A stretch of 37,649 nt of DNA from a virus: positions 1-37,649 of the IMG/VR virus record IMGVR_UViG_3300050019_000085; one strand, given 5' to 3'. Each line of letters starts with the position of its first letter. Position 1 is the stretch's first letter. Positions 23,087-30,958 of the stretch are shown piece by piece. A program made the position numbers and the translations under genes. Under the pieces are notes generated by a model. That model saw only the letters and a list, made by a program, of their open reading frames with translations. It made no database searches and was not told the origin of the DNA.

Positions 23087-23824
23087 ATGGCAAACAAAGT
23101 TTATGCTGACAACGCAATCGTTGTCTATGATGCAAACGCTGGCACGCTGCACCCCGGCGTAGGGTTAGTCCTTGACGGGAAGAATCAAACGGCGGCAGTT
23201 CCGCAGACTACTATCGCCGTACCGTCTGTCAGTGGGATTTATCTCATTACACTGTACCTGCGTATTGCTACACCCTCATCGGGTACGGGAGCGACCAGCA
23301 CAATAGGACCAGTGACCGTACATTTTTCCTGTGCGGATTGTCTAGTCCCTGTGCAACTCATTTCGGGACTCCTTTTGCAAGATGGAAACTATTCTCAAAC
23401 GAATAGTGCCAACACACAGAACGTGTCCCTATCAGGTTCTGTCCTAATCAATGCCCTCGCAGGCCAGCCTATCAGTATTGACATTGGATATGCTAGTTCT
23501 GGATTGACACCTACGTGTACGGCTACGTGTACGTTGACTTCCGCTGCGTGGAATGTTGCGGGTATAGAAGTCCGTGGCACACCTGTGTACGTAGGCGGGA
23601 ACGGCGTTTCGCAATCTGGTGGAGCGACGACTGAGACGGTGACGTATTCTCCTACGTCGGGTAATGCCACAGTGCTGTACTTCTCTACGGGTTCGGCTAT
23701 TACCGGGTTGACTGTAAAAGACAACCTCAATCACACTTTGTCGGCTGGACCGACCTCAGGTTTGCTGTCTTCATTTTACCGGAAAAACGGCGTAAAGCCC
23801 CTGCCTTCAGGCATGGGGATATAA
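23087..23824 (+). CDS. fibre or appendage protein, C-terminus altered by an inserted element
   Basis: A 245-aa reading frame. The first ~165 residues resemble the jelly-roll end of the large fibre (PSVSGIYLITLYLRIATPSSGTG...), suggesting a shared origin. The next ~60 form an Ig-like or small beta domain (TVTYSPTSGNATVLYFSTG). From about residue 231 the frame enters the miniature element at ~23779 and ends in element sequence. Removing ~279 bp would give an alternative ending SSFYRRRLA and a stop at 24076, so the native protein was probably ~236 aa. The last residues are therefore foreign but few. Confidence 0.7.
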   Translation: MANKVYADNAIVVYDANAGTLHPGVGLVLDGKNQTAAVPQTTIAVPSVSGIYLITLYLRIATPSSGTGATSTIGPVTVHFSCADCLVPVQLISGLLLQDGNYSQTNSANTQNVSLSGSVLINALAGQPISIDIGYASSGLTPTCTATCTLTSAAWNVAGIEVRGTPVYVGGNGVSQSGGATTETVTYSPTSGNATVLYFSTGSAITGLTVKDNLNHTLSAGPTSGLLSSFYRKNGVKPLPSGMGI

Positions 23825-24057
23825 GGCGTATTCCGCCGCAAGGCGGAAAGTGTTTGCACTTCGCACAAAATCGTGATACTATTGTTGCATGGTGAGGCGA
23901 AAACCAAGCCAAGCCTAAGCAAATGTTGCACCGAACTAAACCTCGCGGCGGGGCACGCCGAGAGGATAAACGCTTGCGGACAGTGTGTCAGTCTGGCGAA
24001 AGCCAGCAACGCTGGTTGAACCAAGAATCCCCCGCCTTTAGGCGTGGGGAGTGTCAA
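23779..24057 (+). mobile_element. IS200/IS605-type miniature element, copy 1
   Basis: About 279 bp. The left-end hairpin is CCCCTGCC-TTCA-GGCATGGGG (23798-23818) and the right-end hairpin is CCCCCGCC-TTTA-GGCGTGGGG (24029-24049), ending in GTGTCAA. There are no terminal inverted repeats of the usual kind and no target duplication, as in single-strand IS200/IS605 transposition. Inside are a promoter (TTGCAC 23854, 17 nt, TACTAT 23877), ATG 23889 opening a 9-codon frame (MVRRKPSQA), TTCCGCC/GGCGGAA-type hairpins, and a structured 3' part. It looks like an internal deletion of a tnpB-bearing element, possibly keeping part of its guide RNA. A T-rich TTTA flanks the left end. Confidence 0.85.
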
Positions 24058-24177
24058 CCGTAGAAGACTAGCCTGACCCGTGCGTAAATTGCACAGTTTG
24101 CCACCACAACCATAAGGAGAGCCAATGATTCGATTGGATGTAAGCACCTTGACTATCGCCCACAGGTGGGTATTAAA
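24058..24177 (+). other. gap with a 23-codon ORF carrying a strong ribosome-binding site
   Basis: After the element, AAGGAG at about 24115 precedes ATG 24125, which opens a 23-codon frame (to 24196) overlapping the gp10-like gene in another frame. It could be a leader peptide coupling translation to the gp10-like gene, or chance. Confidence 0.3.
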
Positions 24178-24687
24178 ATGGAAGATGAAGAGGTAAAGAT
24201 TACCGGGCTTGTGGAGCTTCAGGACGCACTGGAGCAGCTACCCTACCGCGTTGCCAAGAAGGGTCTCAAAGCATCGCTACATGACGCGGCTGCGCCCGTG
24301 GAGGCCAGTATGGTGAGGGAAGCGCCGAAGGAAAGCGGCTTCCTTGCCGAGCACTTCAGCACGAAGATAAGCATCGCACGTGACCAACTGTCCGGCTCTG
24401 CCTTCATCGGTCCGAAGGGGAAGGTTGACTATCCGGCCTTTATGAGCGGGGCCTACCGTATCGTTCGGAATGCGAAGGGGCGGGCTGTGAAGGTGGGCCG
24501 CGTCGCGGTCGCCACGGTCGCCCGGTTCCTTGAGTTTGGAACCAGCCGAATGGGCAAGAACCCGTTTATGACGCGCGCGTGGGAAACGACCAAGGGCACT
24601 GCTCTTGATGCGATGATAAAGCGGCTCGCCTCGGTGGTCGAAGAGGCGGCGGACGAGAGTCCTAAAGGGCCGGAAGTTCTGCCGTAG
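24178..24687 (+). CDS. HK97 gp10-like tail-completion/neck protein
   Basis: A 169-aa protein with the gp10-family pattern: ITGLVELQDALEQLP near the start, the central PVEASMVREAPKESGFL, then FLEFGTSRMGKNPFMTRAWE near the end. It forms part of the neck between head and tail tube. ATG 24178 is preferred over GTG 24166 because AGGTGGG lies 7 nt before it. It is separated from the other connector genes by the fibre module. Confidence 0.88.
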   Translation: MEDEEVKITGLVELQDALEQLPYRVAKKGLKASLHDAAAPVEASMVREAPKESGFLAEHFSTKISIARDQLSGSAFIGPKGKVDYPAFMSGAYRIVRNAKGRAVKVGRVAVATVARFLEFGTSRMGKNPFMTRAWETTKGTALDAMIKRLASVVEEAADESPKGPEVLP

Positions 24688-24689
24688 GA

Positions 24690-24713
24690 CCCGTCACACG
24701 AAACAGTTATTCT
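24690..24713 (+). promoter_or_regulatory. CCCGTCACAC motif, site 8
   Basis: CCCGTCACAC at 24690-24699, 8 nt, TATTCT, followed by GGGGAGA and GTG 24724. Confidence 0.55.
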
Positions 24714-24723
24714 GGGGAGAACT

Positions 24724-25167
24724 GTGCTTGTCGAAGCGCTTCAAGACGTGTTGACGACCGACCCCGGCATGGTCACTCTGCTGGGTACTCCGGCTACGCG
24801 TCCGGATAGCACGAATGGCGTGTTCCCCACGCAGGCAATTGACCAGCCGACGATGCCTTATGTCGTGCTGAGTCAGGTATCAGGCGTTCCGACCGCCGGT
24901 GAGTTGATGAAGGGCACAGGCCCGTTGACCACGGAGCGCTGGAGACTTTCGTGCCACGGCACGACGTATTTCAGAGCCAAGAAATTTGCGAAGTATGTCC
25001 GCCGGTTCCTGTTAAGTTTATTCGGACCGAACGCGGCAGGGAAATGCATAGTGCAGGGCGCAGCCTGCCTTATGGAAGCTGACTTCTCCGAGAACCTCGG
25101 CAAGGGGACGGAGTATAGCACACACATAGATTTTGAATTTGTCTACATCGATCAGGATGTAGCTTAA
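24724..25167 (+). CDS. tail completion protein, DUF3168/gp17-like
   Basis: A 147-aa protein beginning with EALQDVLTTDPGMVTLLG and continuing with PYVVLSQVSG, the pattern of the DUF3168 family that caps the tail tube or terminates tail growth. GTG 24724 follows GGGGAGA by 5-6 nt. It lies between the gp10-like gene and the tail tube, the usual order. Confidence 0.85.
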   Translation: MLVEALQDVLTTDPGMVTLLGTPATRPDSTNGVFPTQAIDQPTMPYVVLSQVSGVPTAGELMKGTGPLTTERWRLSCHGTTYFRAKKFAKYVRRFLLSLFGPNAAGKCIVQGAACLMEADFSENLGKGTEYSTHIDFEFVYIDQDVA

Positions 25168-25228
25168 GAGTTTGTTGTAAAAGGGGCTGGCGAAAGCTGC
25201 GGTAAAATCGCGGTAAAGGAGCATAACA

Positions 25229-25684
25229 ATGTCGTATAATGGTTCTCAATCATTTGCAGGTCGGCAAACCGTCCTGAAGTATTCGGTCAACCCCCCGTCC
25301 GTTCCATACGCGGAACTGAACGAAATCAAAACCATCGGCTTCAGCGGTTCGAAGGCCGACGTTCAAGACGTTACCAACATGAACTCCTCGCAATTCAAGG
25401 AGTGGTTGCCGACGCTGATTGATTCTGGCGATCTGTCCCTCACGGGAAACATGATTCCGAACGATCAGTCGGAAGTGGACGTCCTCGGCTTCTTCAACAA
25501 CCTGACGCTGGTTTATTGGGAAGTCGTCCTTCCTCCGGGCATCGGTTTCCCGGTATCGGAAGGCACGTTCAGCTTCAAAGCATTCGTTGTTTCCGTCGAC
25601 CGCACGGTTCCGGTCGAGAAGGAAGCGACGCTTTCTCTTAAGCTAAAAATAACAGGTCCGATAGCATTTTCCGCCGGTTCTTAA
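25229..25684 (+). CDS. major tail tube protein
   Basis: A 151-aa protein with the beta-rich composition and size of siphophage tail tube proteins: KTIGFSGSKADVQDVTNM near the start, a central SLTGNMIPND, and a C-terminal KEATLSLKLKITGPI strand. It polymerises into the tail tube through which DNA passes. AAAGGAGC precedes the ATG, after a short GCGGTAAA direct repeat. The position before the chaperone and tape-measure genes is canonical. Confidence 0.85.
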   Translation: MSYNGSQSFAGRQTVLKYSVNPPSVPYAELNEIKTIGFSGSKADVQDVTNMNSSQFKEWLPTLIDSGDLSLTGNMIPNDQSEVDVLGFFNNLTLVYWEVVLPPGIGFPVSEGTFSFKAFVVSVDRTVPVEKEATLSLKLKITGPIAFSAGS

Positions 25685-25690
25685 GCAGCT

Positions 25691-25709
25691 TCTGTGGTAT
25701 AATGGGCTG
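25691..25709 (+). promoter_or_regulatory. extended -10 promoter of the GIY-YIG gene, leaderless architecture
   Basis: TGG-TATAAT (TATAAT 25698-25703) with 6 nt to ATG 25710. The -35 region is weak, which an extended -10 can compensate. It has the same 6-nt spacing as the endonuclease VII gene and the tnpB-remnant start. Confidence 0.55.
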
Positions 25710-26543
25710 ATGCTCATTTACCTAGTGACGAATCTGGCCAACGGTAAACTCTACGTTGGCCAGACGCGGCTGACACTGGCGCGGCGCTGGAAGCAACACG
25801 TTCGTGATGCTAGGAATGGTTCGACCACCTTGATTGGCCGTGCCATTCGCAAGTATGGCGTGGATTCCTTTTCGCTTGCGGTTCTCTGTACTTGTTCTTC
25901 GCAGGAGGAACTCGACACGCGCGAGCGAGAGCACATCTCCAGCCTCGGCACTCATTCATCAACAGGTAAAGGGTACAACCTGACCGCCGGTGGTTTCGGC
26001 GGTCATCATGGTGCTGTCGGTCCTATGACGGGCAAGCACCATTCTATTGCCACGCGTGAACGAATGCGGAGGGCACATACAGGAATTGACACTCCCCACG
26101 CCTAAAGGCGGGGGATTCTTGGTTCAACCAGCGTTGCTGGCTTTCGCCAGACTGACACACTGTCCGCAAGCGTTTATCCTCTCGGCGTGCCCCGCCGCGA
26201 GGTTTAGTTCGGTGCAACATTTGCTTAGGCTTGGCTTGGTTTTCGCCTCACCATGCAACAATAGTATCACGATTTTGTGCGAAGTGCAAACACTTTCCGC
26301 CTTGCGGCGGAATACGCCTTATATCCCCATGCCTGAAGGCAGGGGCTTTACGGCGCTTTTCCGGTAAATAACAATAATTTCGGCAAGACGGCAACTGACG
26401 CTCAAATAAAGGCTGCGCGGAACAATGCCCGTAAGATGGGGCTTGCTAACAAGGGGCGAACGCATGTCTTTATTCCGTCCGCCGCATTCTCGGAAAGATT
26501 ACGTATTGGTTGGGCAGCACGCCTCGGCTACTATGGGGCGTAA
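25710..26543 (+). pseudogene. GIY-YIG homing endonuclease split by a miniature element
   Basis: The 5' part (25710-26085) encodes a GIY-YIG domain: LIYLVTN, KLYVGQT, RKYGVDSF, EREHI and GYNLTAGG, then a NUMOD3-like segment ending ...RMRRAHTG. It is cut by the element at 26086-26364. Beyond it, the same frame resumes with NNNNFGKTATDAQI and runs to a TAA at 26541-26543. Removing 279 bp joins the parts as TGI-NNNNFGK, a natural NUMOD3 sequence, so the insertion can be read back precisely. The intact protein would have been about 184 aa. As it stands, only a truncated protein with the nuclease domain can be made. Confidence 0.85.
26086..26364 (-). mobile_element. IS200/IS605-type miniature element, copy 2
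   Basis: The reverse complement of copy 1, nearly identical over ~279 bp, with differences noticed only at the left tip. The right tip (TTGACAC on the + strand) is at 26086 and the left tip is next to TAAA at 26365. A long open frame across it on the + strand appears in both copies only because the copies are identical, and is not a gene. It disrupts a GIY-YIG gene. Confidence 0.85.
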
Positions 26544-26560
26544 CACGCACCTGATATTAT
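26537..26560 (+). promoter_or_regulatory. GGCGTAACAC motif with TATTAT, site 9
   Basis: GGCGTAACAC at 26537-26546, 8 nt, TATTAT (26555-26560), upstream of the tail chaperone gene and overlapping the stop codon of the broken nuclease gene. Confidence 0.55.
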
Positions 26561-26588
26561 GGAAAGGTAAAGGGGGAAATAAAGGGCT

Positions 26589-27032
26589 ATGAAAACGCCA
26601 TTACGAAGAAGGATAACACCAGCAGTTCCTTTTGTTTTGAAGTATGAGGACGCCAGCGGCAAGTATAAGGAGTCCTTCCGTTTGTCCTACGACTGGAACG
26701 CCCTGTGTCTGGTCGAAGAAACTCTGGGCAAGTCCATGCTTATGGACATCGGAGAAATCCTAGACAATCCAACCATAAAGAACGTATCGGTTCTGTTGTG
26801 GGCCGCTCTGCAGGAAAACCACCCGGAGTATGAAGGCCTCGAAGGACTGCAAACCGTTCGCTGCAATCTCACGATTGCGACGGCGAAGGAAGCCAAGGAA
26901 GCTTGTGCTGCGGCGTTCATCACGCAGTTACCGCCCGATCAGGTCGAGGCGTTCAAAAAGGTTATGGCGGCAAATGCCGCCGGGGAGCCTGCCCTCCCTT
27001 TAACAGAGAGCCCGGCACCGGCACAGCCTTAA
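26589..27032 (+). CDS. tail assembly chaperone, gpG-like
   Basis: A 147-aa protein with SFRLSYDWNALCLVEETLGKS, the pattern of tail assembly chaperones that coat the tape measure during tail assembly. The frame ends soon after a slippery heptamer CCCTTTA (26996-27002, read C CCT TTA). A -1 shift there continues into the next frame, producing a longer fusion as in lambda gpG/gpGT. AAAGGG precedes ATG 26589. Confidence 0.85.
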   Translation: MKTPLRRRITPAVPFVLKYEDASGKYKESFRLSYDWNALCLVEETLGKSMLMDIGEILDNPTIKNVSVLLWAALQENHPEYEGLEGLQTVRCNLTIATAKEAKEACAAAFITQLPPDQVEAFKKVMAANAAGEPALPLTESPAPAQP

Positions 27033-27361
27033 GGCTCGTTGATTTTTGGGCCATCGCAAAGTTCGACTTGGGGCTGCCTGAAGAAGAAATCGGGCACCTC
27101 AATTTTAAAGAGTATGACGTGCTGCTGAAGCGCAAGCAGATGGCAGACGACCGACAACGATTGAATGCTGGATTCATCTGGGCCGCGATACACAACACGG
27201 CTTATGGTGACCCGGACCGGGAGGCAAAGCAGCCGACCGACATTGTTCCCAGCATGAACAAGGAAGAGCCGCTACCGGACCTTACGAAAATGACGCCGGA
27301 GCAGCAGAAGTATTACATTTTCCGAACGTTCCAAGGAGCCGGGAAACGTAATATGAGGTAA
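26996..27361 (+). CDS. tail assembly chaperone, gpT-like part made by -1 frameshift
   Basis: No good independent start exists, and the open frame upstream of 26996 is a shadow of gpG. After the shift at CCCTTTA, the sequence reads PFNREPGTGTALRLVDFWAIAKFDLGLPEEE and ends 8 nt before the tape-measure gene. The gpT part normally recruits tail tube subunits to the chaperone-coated tape measure. The position, frame (-1) and slippery heptamer all fit the conserved arrangement. Confidence 0.82.
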   Translation, partial: PFNREPGTGTALRLVDFWAIAKFDLGLPEEEIGHLNFKEYDVLLKRKQMADDRQRLNAGFIWAAIHNTAYGDPDREAKQPTDIVPSMNKEEPLPDLTKMTPEQQKYYIFRTFQGAGKRNMR

Positions 27362-27368
27362 AACTGAA

Positions 27369-30251
27369 ATGGCCAACATCCTCGGATTTTTGGGTGTGGA
27401 ATTAGGTCTTAACACCGCTTCGTTCAAAGGCGGATGTGACAAGGCCACCTATGCGGCCAAACAGTTCAGCGGACAGTTGCGTCAGGAGTTCTCGCAGCTT
27501 GGCGCAAGCTTCTCTCAGCTAGGATCACAGCTCGCTGGAAGTCTTGGCCCGCTAGGAGGTGTTGTAAGCAGCCTTACGCAAAGCCTTAACGTAATGGGAA
27601 GTTCAATCGCTGCGGCGGGTCGCGGAGCCCCTGCGCTTATGGCGATAGCTGGCGTGGTTGGCGGCCTTGGCTTTGCTGCAGTTGGTGCAGCCGTTGGTTT
27701 AGTTGAACTTGCAAAGGGCGGTGCGGACGTTGTAGAACAGCTTAATTTGCTGTCTGCAAAAACTGGTATAAGTATTGAACACCTTCAAACGTTGAAGGCG
27801 GCTGGCGACGTTGTTAACCTTCCAATAGAATCTCTGGCACGTGGTTTCAAACGCTTCAGTAAGGCGCTTGCCGACGGCGGCGACGACACTAAGCGAACAA
27901 CTTCAATTCTTAAAGAACTTGGCGTTACCTCACACGATCCCTACGAGGCCTTTCTACAATTGGCTGACGGCATTTCAAAGGTTGAAGACCCGAACAAAAG
28001 AGCAGCAGAAGCCTCTGCACTTCTTGGTATGCGCGTTTCTCAGCAGCTTCTTCCAGAATTGGAGAAGGGGCGGGCAAGTTTTGAAAGATGGTCCACAGAA
28101 ACCAAAGTCTTCGGTGCGGCAATCGGGGTTGAGGCTGTAGCAAATCAAGAAAAATTCAAAGTTTCGCAGGAACGACTATCCATGTCATGGGACCGCTTGA
28201 AGGTCTCTTCTGGATGGATTATTCCGTGGCTCGCAGACTTTAACACAGGGTTATCCTTAGCGATAACGCATCCTCTATATCTACTTGGTGGAGATTTATC
28301 ATCAGCAAAACCTAAAGCGGCTGCTGATCAGGATGCTGATAAGAAAGCTGCCATTAGAGCAAAGGCTCTTGCTGACGCAGATGAAGCTGCTTCCGCCGCG
28401 TTGAAGGTTTACCAAAACACAAAGGCTGGCGGTGTGGCTGGTATAGCACTGGCAAATGCACAGCAGAATATAAAAGACCTTCTCCAAGAAAACACAGCGG
28501 AGTCGAACACACTGGCTGCCGCCGAACAGCGACAGATACCGTATCTTGAAAAGCAAGCGTCACTTGAGAAACAGCGTCTTGCTGCGACTATGAACTTGTC
28601 GCAGACGACGAAGGCTTTTGTTGATGAGCAGGCTGTCACCGTCACGAAATCTTATGGTGAGGCGCTGAAGGCTCTCGGTCCGGAAAGTGCAGAGGCTGCA
28701 CGCCAGCAAGCCGTCTCCGCCGAAGTTGAGAAGCTCGCCAACAAGCAACGGCAGGAAGGCATCTACGGAACCAAGCAGGCCGTGGAAGCGCTGAAGGAAA
28801 TGCGCACCGCCGCGAATGATGCTTCGCTGGCGAACATGGCGTTCAGCAAATCGGCGGAGGCCAGCAAGCTGCTGGAATCGTTCTCCGACCGCATGCAGGA
28901 ATCGACGGACAAGATGCACGCCGCCGCCGCTGCCACCGATAAGATAGGGAAGGCACAGGCGGACTTGGACTTCGGACTTGACAAGGCGAAGCAAGCCTTG
29001 GCTGACCAAGGGTCCGCATATCAGGAACTGCTCAAGAGCGCGACGGCAACCGACGAAGAGAAAAAGCGGGCAGCCGACCTTTTGGAAAAGAACACCCGTG
29101 CGTTGCTGGCGGACACCGACGCACTTGAAAAGAACAAAGAGGCGCTGGCCGAAAAGATAAGCGCTGAGACGATCACCAAGCAGGAACAGGTGAACGCCGC
29201 AACGAAAGATTATTTGGACCTGCTGAGTGCGGAGCCGGAATGGGAAGCGAAGGCAGACCACGCGGCACGGCAGGAAGCCACCAGTATTGGGTTGAAGGGC
29301 ACAGCGCTGAAGAAGTTCCTCGACCTCAAGCACCAAGAAGCGGACATGCAACACAGTGAAGTCGCTCCGAAAGAGGAAGCGGCAAAGGCGCTGGAGCCGG
29401 GAACCAAGGATGCCGGAAAGCAAGCTGCTGCGAACCTCGCTGCTATTCGGGCGATGTCTGCTGGCTATTTGCAGCAGGGAGGTAATGTCAAGGTTCTGGA
29501 CAAGGCTTTGATGGAAGCTGACTTACGGGTGCAGCAACTTAAGGCGGCCAACGGTAGCATGTTCGCCGGGGCAAAAGCTGGGATGCTGCAGTTCGTTATG
29601 GAAACGAAAACGCTCGGGCAAGCGATACAGCAGAATATTGTCAAGGGACTTAACAACGTAAACTCTGCGTTCGCCAAGAGCATTGTGGAGGGAAAGAACC
29701 TCGGCGCGGCGATGAAGGGTGTCGCCAAGGGTATTGCTGAGGACATGCTTCAGGCAGGACTAAAGATGGTGGAAAGCTGGATTTTGCAGCACATCATTAT
29801 GAGCACTGTGACAAAGACCACTGCAGCTACAGATGCGGCCACGCAGATTGCTCTCAATAAAACTGTCGGCATGTCCGCCGCTGGACTTGCTGGAGCAAAC
29901 GCCGTGGCATCATTTTCACTGGCTCCGTGGCCCATCGACTTGGGTGCGCCCGCGTTCGGTGCTTCAATGTTTGCTGAAGCACTGTCGTTTGCCGCTTTCG
30001 AACAGGGTGGCATCGTGCCCAAAACGGGCATGGCTAAAGTTCACGAAAAGGAAATGGTTCTACCGCGACCGATTGCCGAGAAGGTCACGAAGATGGCGGA
30101 CCCTGATGCGGGGCGCATGGCCAACAGAAAAAACGTTACGGTCAATATGAACATAAGCACGCCGAATGCCAGCAGTTTCGGGCATTCGCAGAACCAGATT
30201 CAAACAAAAGCACACTTGGCTGCTACAAAGATGGCTAAGAGGAATGGGTAA
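27369..30251 (+). CDS. tail tape measure protein
   Basis: A 960-aa protein, the longest in the window. The N-terminus (GFLGVELGLNTASFKGGCDKATYA) matches tape-measure openings. Hydrophobic Gly/Ala-rich segments (about residues 85-120 and 835-880) could span membranes during DNA ejection. Most of the centre is Lys/Glu/Ala-rich coiled coil. No peptidase or lysozyme motif is visible. Tail length scales with this protein; about 900-1000 residues usually corresponds to a tail of roughly 130-150 nm (rule-of-thumb inference). Confidence 0.92.
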   Translation: MANILGFLGVELGLNTASFKGGCDKATYAAKQFSGQLRQEFSQLGASFSQLGSQLAGSLGPLGGVVSSLTQSLNVMGSSIAAAGRGAPALMAIAGVVGGLGFAAVGAAVGLVELAKGGADVVEQLNLLSAKTGISIEHLQTLKAAGDVVNLPIESLARGFKRFSKALADGGDDTKRTTSILKELGVTSHDPYEAFLQLADGISKVEDPNKRAAEASALLGMRVSQQLLPELEKGRASFERWSTETKVFGAAIGVEAVANQEKFKVSQERLSMSWDRLKVSSGWIIPWLADFNTGLSLAITHPLYLLGGDLSSAKPKAAADQDADKKAAIRAKALADADEAASAALKVYQNTKAGGVAGIALANAQQNIKDLLQENTAESNTLAAAEQRQIPYLEKQASLEKQRLAATMNLSQTTKAFVDEQAVTVTKSYGEALKALGPESAEAARQQAVSAEVEKLANKQRQEGIYGTKQAVEALKEMRTAANDASLANMAFSKSAEASKLLESFSDRMQESTDKMHAAAAATDKIGKAQADLDFGLDKAKQALADQGSAYQELLKSATATDEEKKRAADLLEKNTRALLADTDALEKNKEALAEKISAETITKQEQVNAATKDYLDLLSAEPEWEAKADHAARQEATSIGLKGTALKKFLDLKHQEADMQHSEVAPKEEAAKALEPGTKDAGKQAAANLAAIRAMSAGYLQQGGNVKVLDKALMEADLRVQQLKAANGSMFAGAKAGMLQFVMETKTLGQAIQQNIVKGLNNVNSAFAKSIVEGKNLGAAMKGVAKGIAEDMLQAGLKMVESWILQHIIMSTVTKTTAATDAATQIALNKTVGMSAAGLAGANAVASFSLAPWPIDLGAPAFGASMFAEALSFAAFEQGGIVPKTGMAKVHEKEMVLPRPIAEKVTKMADPDAGRMANRKNVTVNMNISTPNASSFGHSQNQIQTKAHLAATKMAKRNG

Positions 30252-30254
30252 ACC

Positions 30255-30920
30255 ATGAGTTTCTTCGAGAGCGAGTTTCCAACAGCGGTCGGCTTCCTCG
30301 CATCCGGAGGTCCAACGTTCTCTACCGGCGTGAACGAGGGATTCTCGGGGGATGAGCAACGCAACAGAAATTGGAAGAATACGCGTGGTGTGTGGACTAT
30401 TGACCTTAAATGCAAACCGCAAGCATACTTCGATGCCGTACATGCGTTCTTTCTCGTAGTCGGAGGGCAGGCAGACGCTTTTCGATTTAAGGACCACAGA
30501 GATTTCAACGCAACCGGTCAACTCCTTGGCACGGGAGACGGCACTACGACTGTTTTTCAGTTGGTTCGCAATTACACCAGCGGCGGACGAACCTATGTTC
30601 GGACGATTTTTAAGCCGGTAACATCCTCAGTGCTTGACTTCGAGGGGAATCCGCTTCCAGACACAGTCAATATTTATGATAACGGCGCGCTCCAGACGCC
30701 TATTACCATTTGGACTGTTGATTACACTACAGGCATCGTTTCGTTTGCGACCCCGCCAGCGGCGGGGCACATCATCACAGCCGATTTTCAATTTCATTTT
30801 CCAGTGCGCTTCACAAGCGACGAGCTACGTGCACAGATCGAAGAGTCCTACGTTGAAGGCGGTTTGACATTGATAACTTGGCCGAATTTTGAACTGCGAG
30901 AAGTAAAGATTTTGACTTAA
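30255..30920 (+). CDS. tail tip protein, DUF2460
   Basis: A 221-aa protein with F.SEFPTAVGFLASGGPTFSTGVN at the start and FRFKDHRDF in the middle, closing with VRFTSDEL.AQIEES. This is the DUF2460 family, equivalent to gp12 of the Rhodobacter gene transfer agent, a distal tail component around the hub. It starts 4 nt after the tape-measure stop. Confidence 0.88.
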   Translation: MSFFESEFPTAVGFLASGGPTFSTGVNEGFSGDEQRNRNWKNTRGVWTIDLKCKPQAYFDAVHAFFLVVGGQADAFRFKDHRDFNATGQLLGTGDGTTTVFQLVRNYTSGGRTYVRTIFKPVTSSVLDFEGNPLPDTVNIYDNGALQTPITIWTVDYTTGIVSFATPPAAGHIITADFQFHFPVRFTSDELRAQIEESYVEGGLTLITWPNFELREVKILT

Positions 30921-30925
30921 TGGAA

Positions 30926-30935
30926 GCAGTCACAC
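30926..30935 (+). promoter_or_regulatory. weak match to the CCCGTCACAC motif
   Basis: GCAGTCACAC lies in the 38-nt gap before the DUF2163 gene, without a good -10 box at the usual distance. It is possibly a degenerate site. Confidence 0.2.
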
Positions 30936-30958
30936 GACCATGAAACAGCACACCGACT

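Noticed and set aside
26047-26367. Long open frame across the miniature element, also present in copy 1 on the - strand
   Set aside because: The two copies are identical mobile DNA, so the shared frame is not evidence of protein conservation; it lacks a start and ribosome-binding site and crosses hairpin ends.
26903-26995. Independent N-terminal part of the second tail chaperone
   Set aside because: It is the gpG gene read in another frame; the frameshift site at 26996 explains the product better.
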